A program made the position numbers and the translations under genes. Below are positions 26,313 to 36,761 of a stretch of 64,000 nucleotides of DNA, piece by piece. Source of the stretch: an uncultured Pseudodesulfovibrio sp. (GTDB lineage Bacteria; Desulfobacterota; Desulfovibrionia; Desulfovibrionales; Desulfovibrionaceae); NCBI RefSeq assembly GCF_963675635.1, contig NZ_OY776488.1, positions 971,740-1,035,739 of the forward strand, written 5' to 3'. Each line of letters opens with the position of its first letter. Position 1 is the stretch's first letter. The notes below the pieces were generated by a model. It searched no databases. It worked only from the letters and a program-made list of their open reading frames with translations, and had not been told where the DNA came from.

Positions 26313-26759
26313 ATGAGTCTGTCACAACAAATAGACAAAGACTACATTGAGGCCTATAAGGCTAAATTGACGGTTAAAGTAGCCGTCTTGAGGCACCTCA
26401 AGACGGCTATTAAAAACCGCATGGTCGAAGAAAGGTCCGATAGTCTTCCCGATGATGTCGTTCTTGATCTTATCGCCAAACAGGTCAAGCAACGTAAGGA
26501 TTCCTTTGATCAATACATCAAAGCAGGCAGAGAGGATTTGGCCCAGGTAGAGGCTGAAGAGCTCACTGCCCTTGAAACCTATCTCCCCCAATCGTTGTCT
26601 GATGAAGAACTGGAAGCTGCTATCGAGAAAGCCATTGCTGATCTCGGAGCGTCTTCCATTGCCGACATGGGCAAGGTGATGCAAGCCGTTCTTGGTACGC
26701 ACAAAGGGCAGGTTGACGGCAAAAAAGCCAGCGGACTGGTCAAGTCCAAGCTTTCCTAA
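26313..26759 (+). CDS. yqeY: GatB/YqeY domain protein
   Basis: This 148-residue protein is of the YqeY family, related to the tRNA-binding tail of the GatB amidotransferase subunit. Family features include the start 'LSQQIDKDYIEAYKAK', the basic 'RHLKTAIKNRMVEE' and the end 'GKVMQAVLGTHKGQVDGKKAS'. Its precise function is unknown. It starts 2 bases after rpsU and 23 bases before mutS2. Confidence 0.92.
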   Translation: MSLSQQIDKDYIEAYKAKLTVKVAVLRHLKTAIKNRMVEERSDSLPDDVVLDLIAKQVKQRKDSFDQYIKAGREDLAQVEAEELTALETYLPQSLSDEELEAAIEKAIADLGASSIADMGKVMQAVLGTHKGQVDGKKASGLVKSKLS

Positions 26760-26782
26760 CTTTCCAACCAAACGGCTCATAG

Positions 26783-29080
26783 ATGGAATCCAGAACATTC
26801 CACGTATTGGAGTTCCCCAAAATTCTTGGGGCACTGTCCGGTTTCGCTGTTTCCGAGCCCGGCGCTTCGTCGTGCCTTGAAATCCAACCATATCCAACAG
26901 TTGAAGAGGTCTGTAACGCTGGAGCACTCTTTGAGGAAGCTGCGGCATGGGTGGGAGAATCCGGGTTCAAACTTCGCCCATTCCCAGAAATGGACGGCAT
27001 ATTTCCGCATCTTGAAAGCGACAAGACAGTCCTTGATCAAGATGCTCTTTTTGCCCTCAAGCTCATTCTGGAGATGGCAAAAAACGCTCGAGAGTCCTTG
27101 GAACGATTTGAGGAAAGGGAATGGCATACGCTTACTGAAGCTTTATTCGCTCATGCGTGGCCTCAGAAAACCGTTTCCGGCATAAGCCGTTGTCTGGATG
27201 CTGACGGACAGATAAAAGACGAAAGTTCGCCTGACCTGTTGGCTGTTCGTCAAGAAATCCGTTCCATTCATCAACGGTGCACCAAACGGGTCAAAGATTT
27301 TATTATTCAGGAAAACATGACTTCGGCCATGCAGGACGAATTCATGACGGTTTCTTCTGATAGATATGTCTTGCCCATCAAAGCGAACTACAAGAACAAA
27401 ACCAAAGGTATAATTCACGATTATTCACAAACAGGTGAGACCTGCTACTTTGAACCAATGTTCCTTGTGGAGACCAATAACCGGCTCCAAGAATTAAAAC
27501 GAGAAGAGCGGGAGGAAGAATATAAAATCCTACTGTTTCTGACGGAACTTGTTCGTAGCGAATTTGAAGAAGTCTATGAATCATACCAGGGGCTTGTATC
27601 TCTCGATGTCCTCATGGCAAAAGTGGAGCTTGCCCGATCCTACAATGGACGCACTATTGAGGTCGTTGAAAATGGGGCGCCTCACCTTATCAAGGCGCGA
27701 CATCCACTTCTGGCCCTGACCGATGACTCCGTGCAGCCCCTCAGCATTGAGTTGCTGGAAGGCCAAAAAGCTATGATTGTCAGCGGTGGCAATGCTGGCG
27801 GAAAAACCGTCTGCCTGAAAACCGTTGGCCTTATAGGGTTAATGGCATTTGCCGGTTTGCCGGTTCCAGTAGCAGAAGGCAGCCGACTGCCTTTTTGGTC
27901 TGAAGTTTTTGTCATCATGGGTGATGAACAAAGCCTTGAAGAAAATGTTTCGACCTTTACCGCACAAATTCAATATCTAAAAAGAGTGTGGGATCAGGTC
28001 GACAGCCAGTCGCTTTTCATTCTTGATGAATTTGGTGCAGGCACAGATCCGACGCAGGGCGCTGCCCTGGCTCAAGCCGTTATTGACTCGTTGGTCGAAC
28101 GACAGGCCACGACCTTTACCGCGACGCATTTCCCGGCTTTGAAAGCATATGCGATGGCCAATGAATCCGTTCGGGCTGCTAGTGTCTTGTTTGATCCTGG
28201 CACTAAGCGTCCGCTATTTAAGCTTGCATATGACCAGGTTGGCGCGTCCATTGCCTTGGATGTGGCCAAAGAACACGGTCTGCCTCCAGAGATTTTGTCT
28301 CGTGCAGAAAAATATCTTCTTCTGGATGGCTCCGACACTACCTCGGTGTTGGATCGTCTCAATGCCATGGCGGTTAAAAAAGAAGATGAATTGGATGCCA
28401 TAGAAAAAGAACGCGGCAGGATTGAACAGAAACGGGCTAAATTAGAAGCTAATTTTGAAAAAGAGCGTTCCAAACTCCTCAAAAACATCGAAAATCGTGC
28501 TCAGGACGTGGTCAAGCAATGGCAAGCCGATAAACTTGGCCGCAAGGAAGCACGAAAAAAACTGGCACAAGTCCGCATGCAAGTTGAAGAAATTGGGGAG
28601 ACTCGAAAAAAGACTCACACCTTTTCCTTTGTGGATATTGTCCCGGGCAAAAAAGTATCGTATTTGGCTTGGAACAAATCGGGCACAGTGCTTGAAATTA
28701 ACGAAAAGAAAAAACAAGCCAAAGTCGATATCAACGGAGTTGCCATGTGGGTCAAGGCAGAACACCTTGGACCGGTGGGTAATACTCAGAAAAGCACCGC
28801 CAAAGGAACCAAAGCTGTAGCCGTGACGCCAAGTGACCTCGTCGTGGAGGTTGACATCAGAGGCAATAGAGCCGATGTGGCCATCAGCGAACTGGAAAGA
28901 GCGATCGACAGAGCATTGCTTAAAGGTGCCGGTAAAATGGAGATTGTCCATGGCCGGGGCACAGGAGCACTCCGACGCGAAGTACATGAATTTTTAAAAT
29001 ATTATCCTGCGGTAGAAAAATTTTCCTTGGCACCCGAAGATCGGGGTGGGGATGGTATGACCGAAGTGACACTCAAGTAA
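26783..29080 (+). CDS. mutS2: MutS2 endonuclease / ribosome-rescue ATPase with Smr domain
   Basis: MutS2 proteins suppress homologous recombination, and in Bacillus split collided ribosomes. In 765 residues there is a clamp/lever region, then the ATPase with Walker A 'VSGGNAGGKTVCLKT' and Walker B 'LFILDEFGAGTDPTQGAALAQ', a coiled coil (about 520-600) and a C-terminal Smr domain ('VEVDIRGNRADVAISELERA', 'EIVHGRGTGALRREVHEFL'). The mismatch-recognition domain of MutS is absent, as expected. It sits inside the rpsU-dnaG-rpoD operon. Confidence 0.95.
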   Translation: MESRTFHVLEFPKILGALSGFAVSEPGASSCLEIQPYPTVEEVCNAGALFEEAAAWVGESGFKLRPFPEMDGIFPHLESDKTVLDQDALFALKLILEMAKNARESLERFEEREWHTLTEALFAHAWPQKTVSGISRCLDADGQIKDESSPDLLAVRQEIRSIHQRCTKRVKDFIIQENMTSAMQDEFMTVSSDRYVLPIKANYKNKTKGIIHDYSQTGETCYFEPMFLVETNNRLQELKREEREEEYKILLFLTELVRSEFEEVYESYQGLVSLDVLMAKVELARSYNGRTIEVVENGAPHLIKARHPLLALTDDSVQPLSIELLEGQKAMIVSGGNAGGKTVCLKTVGLIGLMAFAGLPVPVAEGSRLPFWSEVFVIMGDEQSLEENVSTFTAQIQYLKRVWDQVDSQSLFILDEFGAGTDPTQGAALAQAVIDSLVERQATTFTATHFPALKAYAMANESVRAASVLFDPGTKRPLFKLAYDQVGASIALDVAKEHGLPPEILSRAEKYLLLDGSDTTSVLDRLNAMAVKKEDELDAIEKERGRIEQKRAKLEANFEKERSKLLKNIENRAQDVVKQWQADKLGRKEARKKLAQVRMQVEEIGETRKKTHTFSFVDIVPGKKVSYLAWNKSGTVLEINEKKKQAKVDINGVAMWVKAEHLGPVGNTQKSTAKGTKAVAVTPSDLVVEVDIRGNRADVAISELERAIDRALLKGAGKMEIVHGRGTGALRREVHEFLKYYPAVEKFSLAPEDRGGDGMTEVTLK

Positions 29081-29102
29081 TGCTAAGTTTGGAGGCGTTT
29101 TA

Positions 29103-30857
29103 GTGGACAGAAGTGGTGTTGAGGCCGTCAAGGCCCGTATCAACATTTCGGACATAGTACGCCGTTACGTAGACCTGAAACCAGTATCTGGCCGATGGAT
29201 GGGGGCGTGTCCTTTCCATCAGGAGACCAAACCTTCCATGTCAGTTAATGACGACGAAGGGTTCTTCTATTGTTTCGGCTGTCAGGCTTCGGGCGATGTC
29301 ATTGATTTTTATGGACGTATAAACGGCCTCGAATTTCGGGAGTCCCTGGAACAACTGGCTGCCGAAGCCGGAATTGAACTTTCCCATGTCCCTCACGATC
29401 CACATGCCGCTGAGCGTAAAGCACGCAAGCAAAAACTCATCGACATGCACCATGAATCAAGTGAGTGGTTTCAGCGAAACTTGGGTATGGCTACCGGAGA
29501 TCATGCCAGAAAATATCTGATGAATCGGGGCATGACTCAGGAGATGATTGAAAAATTCGGCCTTGGCTATAGTCCTGACGATTGGCACGGTTTGGACAAT
29601 TTTCTCAAGACAAAAGGCAGAACATCTGAAGAAGGTGTCGAAGCGGGCCTTTTGTCAAAAAACGATAAAGGCAATATTTACGACAGGTTCCGTGGAAGAC
29701 TGATTTTTCCGATACATAATTTATCGGGTCGGGTTATTGCCTTTGGCGGCAGAATAATTACAGATGGAGAACCAAAGTACCTGAACAGCTCGGATACGCC
29801 TATTTATAAGAAGGGCGACCACTTGTACGGGTTGAATTTGGCACGGTCTACCATGACCCGTTCCAAACGGGCCATTTTGACTGAAGGATACATGGATGTG
29901 ATATCGCTTCATCAGTTCGGTTACACTGATTCGTGTGGTGTTTTGGGAACAGCTCTGACACCGGATCAAGTAAAAGCACTGACAGGTTTTTGTTCGCGCG
30001 TTGACCTTGTATTCGACGGCGATGGAGCAGGCCGCAAGGCCGCACTTAAATCGAGCAGAATGATTCTCTTGCAAGGCGTGGCCTGCAAGGTGGTGCTTAT
30101 GCCCGATGGTGAGGACGTGGACAGCTTGCTCCAGACCAAGGGAGCTGAAGGTTTCGAGGCATGCATGACTGCAGCCCCGGACGGACTAGATTTTTGTATG
30201 ACAACCCTGAGGGATGAGTTTGCCCCCAGGGATATTGTGGCGTGGGCCAAAAGTTTTTTGTCGGACCTGTCCGACGCATCCTTGCGGGCATACTATCTGC
30301 CCCGTTTAGCTGGCGGACTTGGTCTGTCGGAGGCTGACTTCAGGCGCGATGCCGGTGCAATGCCACCGCCGCGCACTACGCAACAGCAGCCTCAACGACG
30401 TCAACCAGTCAGACAGCAACAACAGGCAAGTATGGCGGTCGGCAAAGATGATACGGATGATCGGTATTTTTTACGGTTTCCGATCCAGTATCCGGACTAT
30501 GTGTCCGAGCTTGCCAACAGAGGATTTGAACGTATTCTTCGGACCGACTGGGCGAAGACGCTTTGGGAGAAGCTTGTCAATACGCAGCCAGGCCACATAA
30601 CGAGCCTGCTGAACGAACAAGAAAAAGGCTTCTACTACAGGTGTCGTGAAGAAATGCGAATCAATATTCTATCCGGTAGGGACCTACTGGACGAATGGAA
30701 ACATATTTGTAATAAAATCACGTTTGGACAAGATGAAATGAACAAACGGCAGCTCACAGAGGCCATACGTCAGGCACAACAGAATGGCGACACCAAACGG
30801 GCAATGGAACTCTTGGCCTTGAAGGAATCTCGCAGGAGGGATGATGAGCAATATTAA
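29103..30857 (+). CDS. dnaG: DNA primase
   Basis: DnaG makes RNA primers at the replication fork. The 584 residues contain the CHC2 zinc motif (Cys-x2-His ... Cys-x2-Cys in '[10 protein letters not shown]' and 'FYCFGC'), a TOPRIM core ('[15 protein letters not shown]', '[17 protein letters not shown]') and a Gln/Arg-rich linker near 425-445 before the C-terminal helicase-interaction domain. The start is GTG with GGAGG upstream. It overlaps the rpoD start by up to 17 bases. Confidence 0.97.
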   Translation: MDRSGVEAVKARINISDIVRRYVDLKPVSGRWMGACPFHQETKPSMSVNDDEGFFYCFGCQASGDVIDFYGRINGLEFRESLEQLAAEAGIELSHVPHDPHAAERKARKQKLIDMHHESSEWFQRNLGMATGDHARKYLMNRGMTQEMIEKFGLGYSPDDWHGLDNFLKTKGRTSEEGVEAGLLSKNDKGNIYDRFRGRLIFPIHNLSGRVIAFGGRIITDGEPKYLNSSDTPIYKKGDHLYGLNLARSTMTRSKRAILTEGYMDVISLHQFGYTDSCGVLGTALTPDQVKALTGFCSRVDLVFDGDGAGRKAALKSSRMILLQGVACKVVLMPDGEDVDSLLQTKGAEGFEACMTAAPDGLDFCMTTLRDEFAPRDIVAWAKSFLSDLSDASLRAYYLPRLAGGLGLSEADFRRDAGAMPPPRTTQQQPQRRQPVRQQQQASMAVGKDDTDDRYFLRFPIQYPDYVSELANRGFERILRTDWAKTLWEKLVNTQPGHITSLLNEQEKGFYYRCREEMRINILSGRDLLDEWKHICNKITFGQDEMNKRQLTEAIRQAQQNGDTKRAMELLALKESRRRDDEQY

Positions 30858-32586
30858 GGAAATCCAACAGATCAAATCGCTGATCGCTGAAGGTAAGAAA
30901 AAAGGATTCCTGACATACGAGGAGTTGAGCAAGGCGTTGCCTTCTGACTACAACTCCCCGGAGCAGCTGGAAGAAATTCACGCAATCTTCGACCAGATGG
31001 ACATCGCGATTGTGGATTCAGAAGAAACCCACAAGAAGCTGAATCCTGAAAAAGAATTAGAGCTGGACGATAAGGACGAAGATTCTGCGGAATACGCGTC
31101 TCGAAGCACAGACCCTGTTCGCATGTATCTGCGTGAAATGGGTGCTGTTCCACTTTTGGATCGGGAAGGCGAAGTCGTGATCGCCAAAAAGATCGAAAAT
31201 GGTGAACTGGATGTCCTCTATTCTCTGATTGAGGTCCCCGTTGCCGTTGAAGAACTCATCGGCGTGGGTGAAGATCTTGAAGAAGGGACCGTCAAACTGA
31301 AGGACGTGGTTAAGACCATCGAGGAAGATGACCCTTCAGAAGACGAAATGAACCAGCGCCAAAGAGTTATCTTTTTGCTTGCAGAGGTCAAAGAACTCTA
31401 CGTCAAAAAACGCAAGATTTACGAGAAACTGGATTACTGTGCCTGCCTGGACAAGCGGGTATACGGCGTTCAGAAAGATATACTCAATTATAAGGAAGAG
31501 ATCGTTACCAGACTGCGTGACATCAAGCTGGAAAAGACTCTTATTGACCGCATCATTGATACGGTCAACGATTACGTTCGCCAGATGCACAACTGTCAGC
31601 GCGATTTTTCCGCCTACATCCTTTCCGTAGGCAAGACGAAAACGGAAATCGAAGAACTGTTCAAACAGGTTGACGACCGTGAGATCAATCCAGTGGTTGC
31701 CGCAGACCAGTTGGGTATGACCGTTGAAGAATTCTTTTCTTTCAAGGAAATGCTCGCCGGAAAACTGGAGATCATGAAGCGTCTTCAGGACAAATGCTGT
31801 CACTCCGTCCACGATCTGGAAGAAGTCTTGTGGCGCATCAAGAGCGGCAACCGTACCGCAATGCAGGCAAAGCAGGAACTCATTCGTGCCAACCTGCGTC
31901 TGGTTGTGTCCATCGCCAAAAAATACACCAACCGCGGGTTGCAATTCCTGGATCTCATTCAGGAAGGTAACATCGGGTTGATGAAGGCTGTCGACAAATT
32001 TGAATACCAACGCGGTTACAAATTCTCCACATACGCCACATGGTGGATTCGTCAGGCCATTACCCGCGCCATCGCGGACCAGGCCAGGACCATTCGTATC
32101 CCTGTGCATATGATTGAGACCATCAACAAACTCATCCGCACCTCTCGTTACCTGGTGCAGGAATTGGGCCGCGATCCTTCGCCTGAAGAAATCGCCGAGC
32201 GCATGGATTACCCGCTTGAGAAGGTCAAAAAGGTTCTCAAAATTGCCAAGGAACCTATCTCCCTTGAAACTCCCATTGGAGACGAGGAAGATTCGAGTCT
32301 GGGTGATTTCATTGAAGACAAGAAGGCCACCGCGCCCGCCGAAGAAGTGGTTTCCACAAAACTCGGCGAGCAGATAGCTTCCGTTTTGTCCGACCTGACT
32401 CCGAGAGAAGAGCAGGTTCTCAGGAAGCGTTTCGGTATCGGCGAAAAGTCTGACCACACTCTTGAAGAAGTGGGCAAACTCTTTAACGTTACCCGTGAAC
32501 GTATTCGTCAGATCGAGGCCAAGGCCTTGCGCAAATTGCGCCATCCTGTACGAAGTGCGCTACTGCGGTCCTACTTCGAAAACTAG
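30844..32586 (+). CDS. rpoD: RNA polymerase sigma factor RpoD (sigma-70)
   Basis: This is the main housekeeping sigma factor, of about 580 residues. Region 1.1 is at the N-terminus; region 1.2 has '[21 protein letters not shown]'; region 2 has '[21 protein letters not shown]' and '[17 protein letters not shown]'; region 4 has '[12 protein letters not shown]'-like and '[17 protein letters not shown]' helices. Two ATGs stand side by side at 30841 and 30844; I use the second because AGGAGG is then 4 bases away. The start lies inside the dnaG end, so translation is coupled. A terminator follows. Confidence 0.97.
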   Translation: MSNIKEIQQIKSLIAEGKKKGFLTYEELSKALPSDYNSPEQLEEIHAIFDQMDIAIVDSEETHKKLNPEKELELDDKDEDSAEYASRSTDPVRMYLREMGAVPLLDREGEVVIAKKIENGELDVLYSLIEVPVAVEELIGVGEDLEEGTVKLKDVVKTIEEDDPSEDEMNQRQRVIFLLAEVKELYVKKRKIYEKLDYCACLDKRVYGVQKDILNYKEEIVTRLRDIKLEKTLIDRIIDTVNDYVRQMHNCQRDFSAYILSVGKTKTEIEELFKQVDDREINPVVAADQLGMTVEEFFSFKEMLAGKLEIMKRLQDKCCHSVHDLEEVLWRIKSGNRTAMQAKQELIRANLRLVVSIAKKYTNRGLQFLDLIQEGNIGLMKAVDKFEYQRGYKFSTYATWWIRQAITRAIADQARTIRIPVHMIETINKLIRTSRYLVQELGRDPSPEEIAERMDYPLEKVKKVLKIAKEPISLETPIGDEEDSSLGDFIEDKKATAPAEEVVSTKLGEQIASVLSDLTPREEQVLRKRFGIGEKSDHTLEEVGKLFNVTRERIRQIEAKALRKLRHPVRSALLRSYFEN

Positions 32587-32595
32587 ACCTCAAAG

Positions 32596-32631
32596 GGCCG
32601 GGGAGAGTGACAACTCTTCCCGGCCTTTTTT
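32596..32631 (+). terminator. Intrinsic terminator after rpoD
   Basis: GGCCGGGGAGAG pairs with CTCTTCCCGGCC (12 bp with one G-T) and is followed by six T. It ends the macromolecular-synthesis operon, and the cbiB start follows 7 bases later. Confidence 0.9.
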
Positions 32632-32637
32632 AATTTC

Positions 32638-33588
32638 ATGACTACACTCATATCCGTTTTCATCATCCCGGCACTGGCTGTCATGCTGGACAGCCTTTTG
32701 GGTGACCCCAAGAACATGCCACACCCCGTTCGATTGATCGGGAAGTTCCTCGATATCTACGAGAAAACAGCACGCAAGACGCATATAAACCTGCGAACAG
32801 CAGGCTGGGGTGCAGTCATACTGTTTGCCTCTGTGGTTTGGGGAGTCGTTGAACTCGTGACCGCCATCCCATATGTTGGCGTTTTAATAGGCTTGTATCT
32901 GGCATACGCCGGATTGGCTCTCGGATGTCTGATCAGGGAATCGCGTCAGGTTGTGCGCCTTTTGGACTCCGGCAACATCATTGAAGCACGGACAGCTTTG
33001 TCCATGCTGGTCAGTCGTGATACGACCGAACTTGATGCGCATGGTATTCGTCGTACGCTCGCCGAAACCGTCAGCGAAAATCTCAATGATGGTTTTGTCG
33101 CTCCACTTTTTTACCTCTGTCTGTTTGGTCCGGGAGGTCTGTGGGCATACAAGACCGTCAGCACCATGGATTCAATGTGGGGGTATCGTACCGAACGGTT
33201 TTGTGATCTGGGACGTGGTGCAGCCAAGACTGACGATCTGTTGGCATGGTTACCGGCACGAATCACGGCGTATCTCATGATCTTTGCCGCCGGGCTCCGT
33301 GGTCTGAATATGAACAAGGCAAAGAAAAAGTTTAAAGCTGACGCTCAAAAAATGGAAAGTCCCAATGCTGGCTGGCCCATGGCAGCCGCAGCATGGCTAA
33401 TCGGTGGTCAAATGGGTGGACCGACCATGTATTTCGGCGCACTCAAGGATAAACCCATCCTGGGGCCTTCCGGCAAATTGTGGGATAAAGCCATGATTCG
33501 CGCTCTGATAAGCCTGTGCGACAGAACTGGGACCATTGCTGCATGGGGGTTCATCCCCGTACTGGGATGGCTTTCACTGGCTTTTTGA
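32638..33588 (+). CDS. cbiB: Adenosylcobinamide-phosphate synthase
   Basis: CbiB (CobD) attaches the aminopropanol arm to cobyric acid in cobalamin synthesis at the inner membrane. The 316 residues contain several membrane helices and conserved segments 'DSLLGDPKNMPHPVRLIG', 'ETVSENLNDGFVAPLFY' and 'KTVSTMDSMWGYRTERF'. It is the only cobalamin gene in the window. Sitting right after the rpoD terminator, it needs either its own promoter or read-through. Confidence 0.95.
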   Translation: MTTLISVFIIPALAVMLDSLLGDPKNMPHPVRLIGKFLDIYEKTARKTHINLRTAGWGAVILFASVVWGVVELVTAIPYVGVLIGLYLAYAGLALGCLIRESRQVVRLLDSGNIIEARTALSMLVSRDTTELDAHGIRRTLAETVSENLNDGFVAPLFYLCLFGPGGLWAYKTVSTMDSMWGYRTERFCDLGRGAAKTDDLLAWLPARITAYLMIFAAGLRGLNMNKAKKKFKADAQKMESPNAGWPMAAAAWLIGGQMGGPTMYFGALKDKPILGPSGKLWDKAMIRALISLCDRTGTIAAWGFIPVLGWLSLAF

Positions 33589-33610
33589 AGGGTATGATTT
33601 CAAAGAAAAA

Positions 33611-33638
33611 GGGGGCTTCGTATGAAGCCCCCTTTTTT
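33611..33638. terminator. Convergent terminator between cbiB and proC
   Basis: GGGGGCTTC and GAAGCCCCC form a perfect 9-bp stem with a 4-base loop, with A5 before and T6 after, so it can serve both strands. Confidence 0.9.
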
Positions 33639-33639
33639 A

Positions 33640-34443
33640 TTACTTGTCGCCGAGTTCGATACTTCGAAAGTATGATTCAAAAACACCGTCAATGATGTCG
33701 CCCCGGATTGCCTGACGATCAAAGTGCATAAGCGCACGAATAGTTGTTCCGCCAGGGGAGGTGACCATCTCACGAAGCTGACTGATCGAAAGGTCGCTTT
33801 CAGCGGCCAACTTGGCGGAGCCAAGGAAGAGCCCCTCGACCATTTCTGTCGCTTGCGACCTGGTCAGGCCGAGAGCCACGCCGGATTCAATCATTGCTTC
33901 CATGAAGTAGAAGACATAGGCCGGTCCGGAACCAATGACGCCGGTAAAGGCATCAAACTGTTTCTCCGGCAGAATGTGAGCCTGACCGATTCCCTTGAAC
34001 ATGGCCGGGACGAATTCCTTCATCTCGTCAGAGAGATTGACGTTATCAAGACAAATAGCTGACACGCCTTCATTGACCAGCGCAGGGGTGTTGGGCATAA
34101 CCCGCACCACGCCGCACCGGCTTTCGGTCCATTCTTCGAACTTTGCCAGGGAAAGCCCAGCGCAAATAGAGATAAGACATTTGGACGAATCCAGTGCTGT
34201 CGCAATCTCTCTCACTACGGGTTCGGCGTGCTGCGGCTTGACGGCCACAATGATGTAGTCGCATGCCTTGGCGAGGTCCAAAGCGCTTTTCTGCGCCACC
34301 AGACCATATTCTTTGCCAGCCCGGACCAGATTGTCCGTATGCAGGTCGAATCCATGCAGTTTGATATCATCACGCGAGGTCAGCCCCTTAAGAATGGCTG
34401 TCCCCATATTGCCAACGCCTATGAACCCGATTGACTGCGTCAT
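33640..34443 (-). CDS. proC: Pyrroline-5-carboxylate reductase
   Basis: ProC catalyses the last step of proline synthesis. The 267 residues have the Rossmann start 'IGFIGVGNMGTAILKGL' and the conserved C-terminal 'LREMVTSPGGTTIRALMHFD'. Its start overlaps the ndk stop by one base. Confidence 0.96.
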   Translation of the reverse strand: MTQSIGFIGVGNMGTAILKGLTSRDDIKLHGFDLHTDNLVRAGKEYGLVAQKSALDLAKACDYIIVAVKPQHAEPVVREIATALDSSKCLISICAGLSLAKFEEWTESRCGVVRVMPNTPALVNEGVSAICLDNVNLSDEMKEFVPAMFKGIGQAHILPEKQFDAFTGVIGSGPAYVFYFMEAMIESGVALGLTRSQATEMVEGLFLGSAKLAAESDLSISQLREMVTSPGGTTIRALMHFDRQAIRGDIIDGVFESYFRSIELGDK

Positions 34444-34865
34444 TATCCCACCAGCTCGTCGTCGTTAAAGAAGTACGCCACTTCGGTTTTAGCAGTCTCG
34501 GGACCGTCGGAACCGTGGCAGGAGTTATTCTGAATATTCTCACCATAAGCAGCTCGGATGGTGCCTTCAGCTGCATCTGCCGGGTTGGTGGCACCCATCA
34601 GATTACGGTATTTTTCAATAGCGTTTTCGCCTTCCAGGCAGGAAACAACCACCGGACCGGAGATCATGTAGTCAACCAGTTCACCGAAGAAAGGACGTTC
34701 CTTGTGAACGGCGTAAAAACCTTCAGCCTTGGCACGGTCCATATGCATCATTTTCATCCCTTTGATCTTCAAACCGGAATCGGTGATCATTTTCAGGATT
34801 TCAGCAATGAGACCGCGACCTACTGCATCGGGCTTGATGATAGAAAAAGTTTGTTCAATAGCCAT
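34443..34865 (-). CDS. ndk: Nucleoside diphosphate kinase
   Basis: Ndk balances nucleoside triphosphate pools. The start at 34865 follows GGAGG and gives 140 residues; the frame is open further upstream without a good site. The catalytic His117 lies in '[16 protein letters not shown]', and '[12 protein letters not shown]' is at the N-terminus. Confidence 0.97.
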   Translation of the reverse strand: MAIEQTFSIIKPDAVGRGLIAEILKMITDSGLKIKGMKMMHMDRAKAEGFYAVHKERPFFGELVDYMISGPVVVSCLEGENAIEKYRNLMGATNPADAAEGTIRAAYGENIQNNSCHGSDGPETAKTEVAYFFNDDELVG

Positions 34866-34950
34866 AATAGCCTCCGTCTTGTCAGTTATTGTTTGTATAC
34901 AGGTTGGTATAAAAATACCAGTTCTCGCCAAAGGACGGTACCAAGCACCC

Positions 34951-35745
34951 CTAGCTCAGTAACATCCGGTCAGAGACACCTTCATCTCCACGCAATTTTG
35001 AAAAACGCAGGAGCAGGTCTTCGACCTTGAGATTTGTTTTTTCTTCCCCGCTGATATCCATGACAATTTCACCTCGGTGAAACATGATAAGGCGGTTACC
35101 CATGGCAATGGCTTGGTTCATGTTGTGTGTGACCATCAACGTTGTCAGCCCCTGAGAACTGACAATTTCTTCAGTAAGGCCAAGAACCATGCTCCCGGTC
35201 TTCGGATCAAGAGCTGCGGTATGTTCATCCAAAAGCAGCAGGCGAGGGCGAACCAGTGTTGCCATGAGCATCGTCAGAGCCTGTCTTTGACCGCCGGAAA
35301 GTAAGCCCGTGTGGGACTTGAGTCGATCTTCGAGTCCAAGTCCGAGGACTGACAGCTTTTCCTTGAAAAATTCACGGTCTTTACTTTTTACACCTCGGGA
35401 AAGACCACGCGAAAGTCCTCGTCTGTTGGCCATGGCAAGATTCTGCTCAATAGTCGCTCCGGCACAGGTGCCGAGTAGGGGGTCCTGAAAGACCCTGCCT
35501 ATAAGGGCAGCCCGTTTGTATTCAGGCCATTTGGTGATATCGATGTCGTTAAGAACAATCTTGCCGGAATCAATGGAAAAGGAACCTGCCAAGGCATTGA
35601 GAAAAGTGGATTTTCCTGCGCCATTTGAACCAATGATAGTGATAAAGTCACCATCTTTGACTTCAAGACTGACACCGTTGAGTGCGGTCACTTCATTGAC
35701 GTCGCCTTTATTGAAGGCTTTGCACACGCCGGATATGGATATCAT
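34951..35745 (-). CDS. ABC transporter ATP-binding protein
   Basis: The 264 residues have Walker A 'GSNGAGKST', signature '[15 protein letters not shown]' and Walker B '[13 protein letters not shown]'. The family accompanies COG2984/COG4120-type importers, some of which transport tryptophan or other aromatic amino acids in Gram-positives. It overlaps the permease gene by 4 bases and is the last gene of the importer operon. Confidence 0.9.
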   Translation of the reverse strand: MISISGVCKAFNKGDVNEVTALNGVSLEVKDGDFITIIGSNGAGKSTFLNALAGSFSIDSGKIVLNDIDITKWPEYKRAALIGRVFQDPLLGTCAGATIEQNLAMANRRGLSRGLSRGVKSKDREFFKEKLSVLGLGLEDRLKSHTGLLSGGQRQALTMLMATLVRPRLLLLDEHTAALDPKTGSMVLGLTEEIVSSQGLTTLMVTHNMNQAIAMGNRLIMFHRGEIVMDISGEEKTNLKVEDLLLRFSKLRGDEGVSDRMLLS

Positions 35746-36641
35746 TTTGACCTCCCGGCGAGGAATTTCCGTTTCATTCTAGGGGCGACCAGAGCCACAA
35801 CAACCAGTAGAGCTGTAATAAGGTTCAAGTCACTCGGCGTTATGGAAAAGGAACCAAGTTTAAGTCCGAGGGCCAAGCCGATAGCAATGCGATACAAAGC
35901 GGACCCAAGCAGAGCGGCAATGAGTGCGCGTCCGATGGTCTTGTCTCCGAAAATAGTTTCACCAAGTATCACAGAAGCCAAACCGGCAATGATGGTCCCC
36001 ACCCCCATATTCACGTCAGCAGCACCCTGATTCTGAGCAACCAAAGCACCAGATGTAGCGACCAGTGCATTAGAGAGACCAACGCCAAAAATAATCACGG
36101 TGTCCGTGTTGACACCTTGACTGGTGATCATCTGCATATTGTTGCCCGTAGCCAAAAAGGCGAGACCTTGTTCGGTGTGCATAAACCAAATGAGTATAGC
36201 GACAATTACAAGGCAAATAATGAGAAAAAAAAGTGGGGTAGAGTAATACGGCAATAATCCTGTCAACTCCATGAACCAGTCGACTACGGTTTCCTGTCCC
36301 AGCAGGGCCATGTTAGGCCGGCCCATGATGCGTAAATTAATCGAATAAAGCGCGATCATAGTCAGAATAGAGGCAAGCAGGTGCAATATTTTGAATTTCG
36401 TATTAAGTATACCAGTCACCATTCCTGCCAGAAACCCAGCTCCAGATGCCATCAGTATAGCCAAAAAGGGCGAATATCCAGAAGTGACAGCTACGGCGGA
36501 AACAGCGGCCCCGAGAGGCAGGCTACCGTCAACGGTGAGATCAGGGAAATCCAGTACCCGGAACGTCAGATAGACGCCAATGACCATAAGGCCGTAGGCG
36601 AAGCCCTGTTCCAAAGCACCAAAAAAAGCATAACTTGTCAT
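35742..36641 (-). CDS. ABC transporter permease
   Basis: This 299-residue polytopic membrane protein has about 8 hydrophobic segments. Conserved stretches include 'LTVDGSLPLGAAVSAVAV' and 'GLSNALVATSGALVAQNQGAADVNMG'. It resembles the branched-chain amino acid permease fold and the COG4120 group. It lies between the binding protein and the ATPase. Confidence 0.9.
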   Translation of the reverse strand: MTSYAFFGALEQGFAYGLMVIGVYLTFRVLDFPDLTVDGSLPLGAAVSAVAVTSGYSPFLAILMASGAGFLAGMVTGILNTKFKILHLLASILTMIALYSINLRIMGRPNMALLGQETVVDWFMELTGLLPYYSTPLFFLIICLVIVAILIWFMHTEQGLAFLATGNNMQMITSQGVNTDTVIIFGVGLSNALVATSGALVAQNQGAADVNMGVGTIIAGLASVILGETIFGDKTIGRALIAALLGSALYRIAIGLALGLKLGSFSITPSDLNLITALLVVVALVAPRMKRKFLAGRSK

Positions 36642-36704
36642 ATTTGTTTCCTAAATAAGTCGAGAATCAAGCAAAATCATTCCCTCGACGAACACAATGA
36701 AAAA

Positions 36705-36725
36705 GGCGCGTTTAAGCAACGCGCC
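36705..36725 (-). terminator. Intra-operon terminator between the binding-protein and permease genes
   Basis: GGCGCGT and ACGCGCC form a 7-bp stem with T-rich flanks on both strands. Partial termination here would let the binding protein be made in excess over the membrane parts. Confidence 0.7.
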
Positions 36726-36761
36726 TTTTATCCTTAATAGCCAGAATAAGCAAATCCAAGG

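Noticed and set aside
31336-32544. A 402-codon open frame on the minus strand
   Set aside because: It is antisense to rpoD; the sigma-70 regions on the plus strand are unmistakable.
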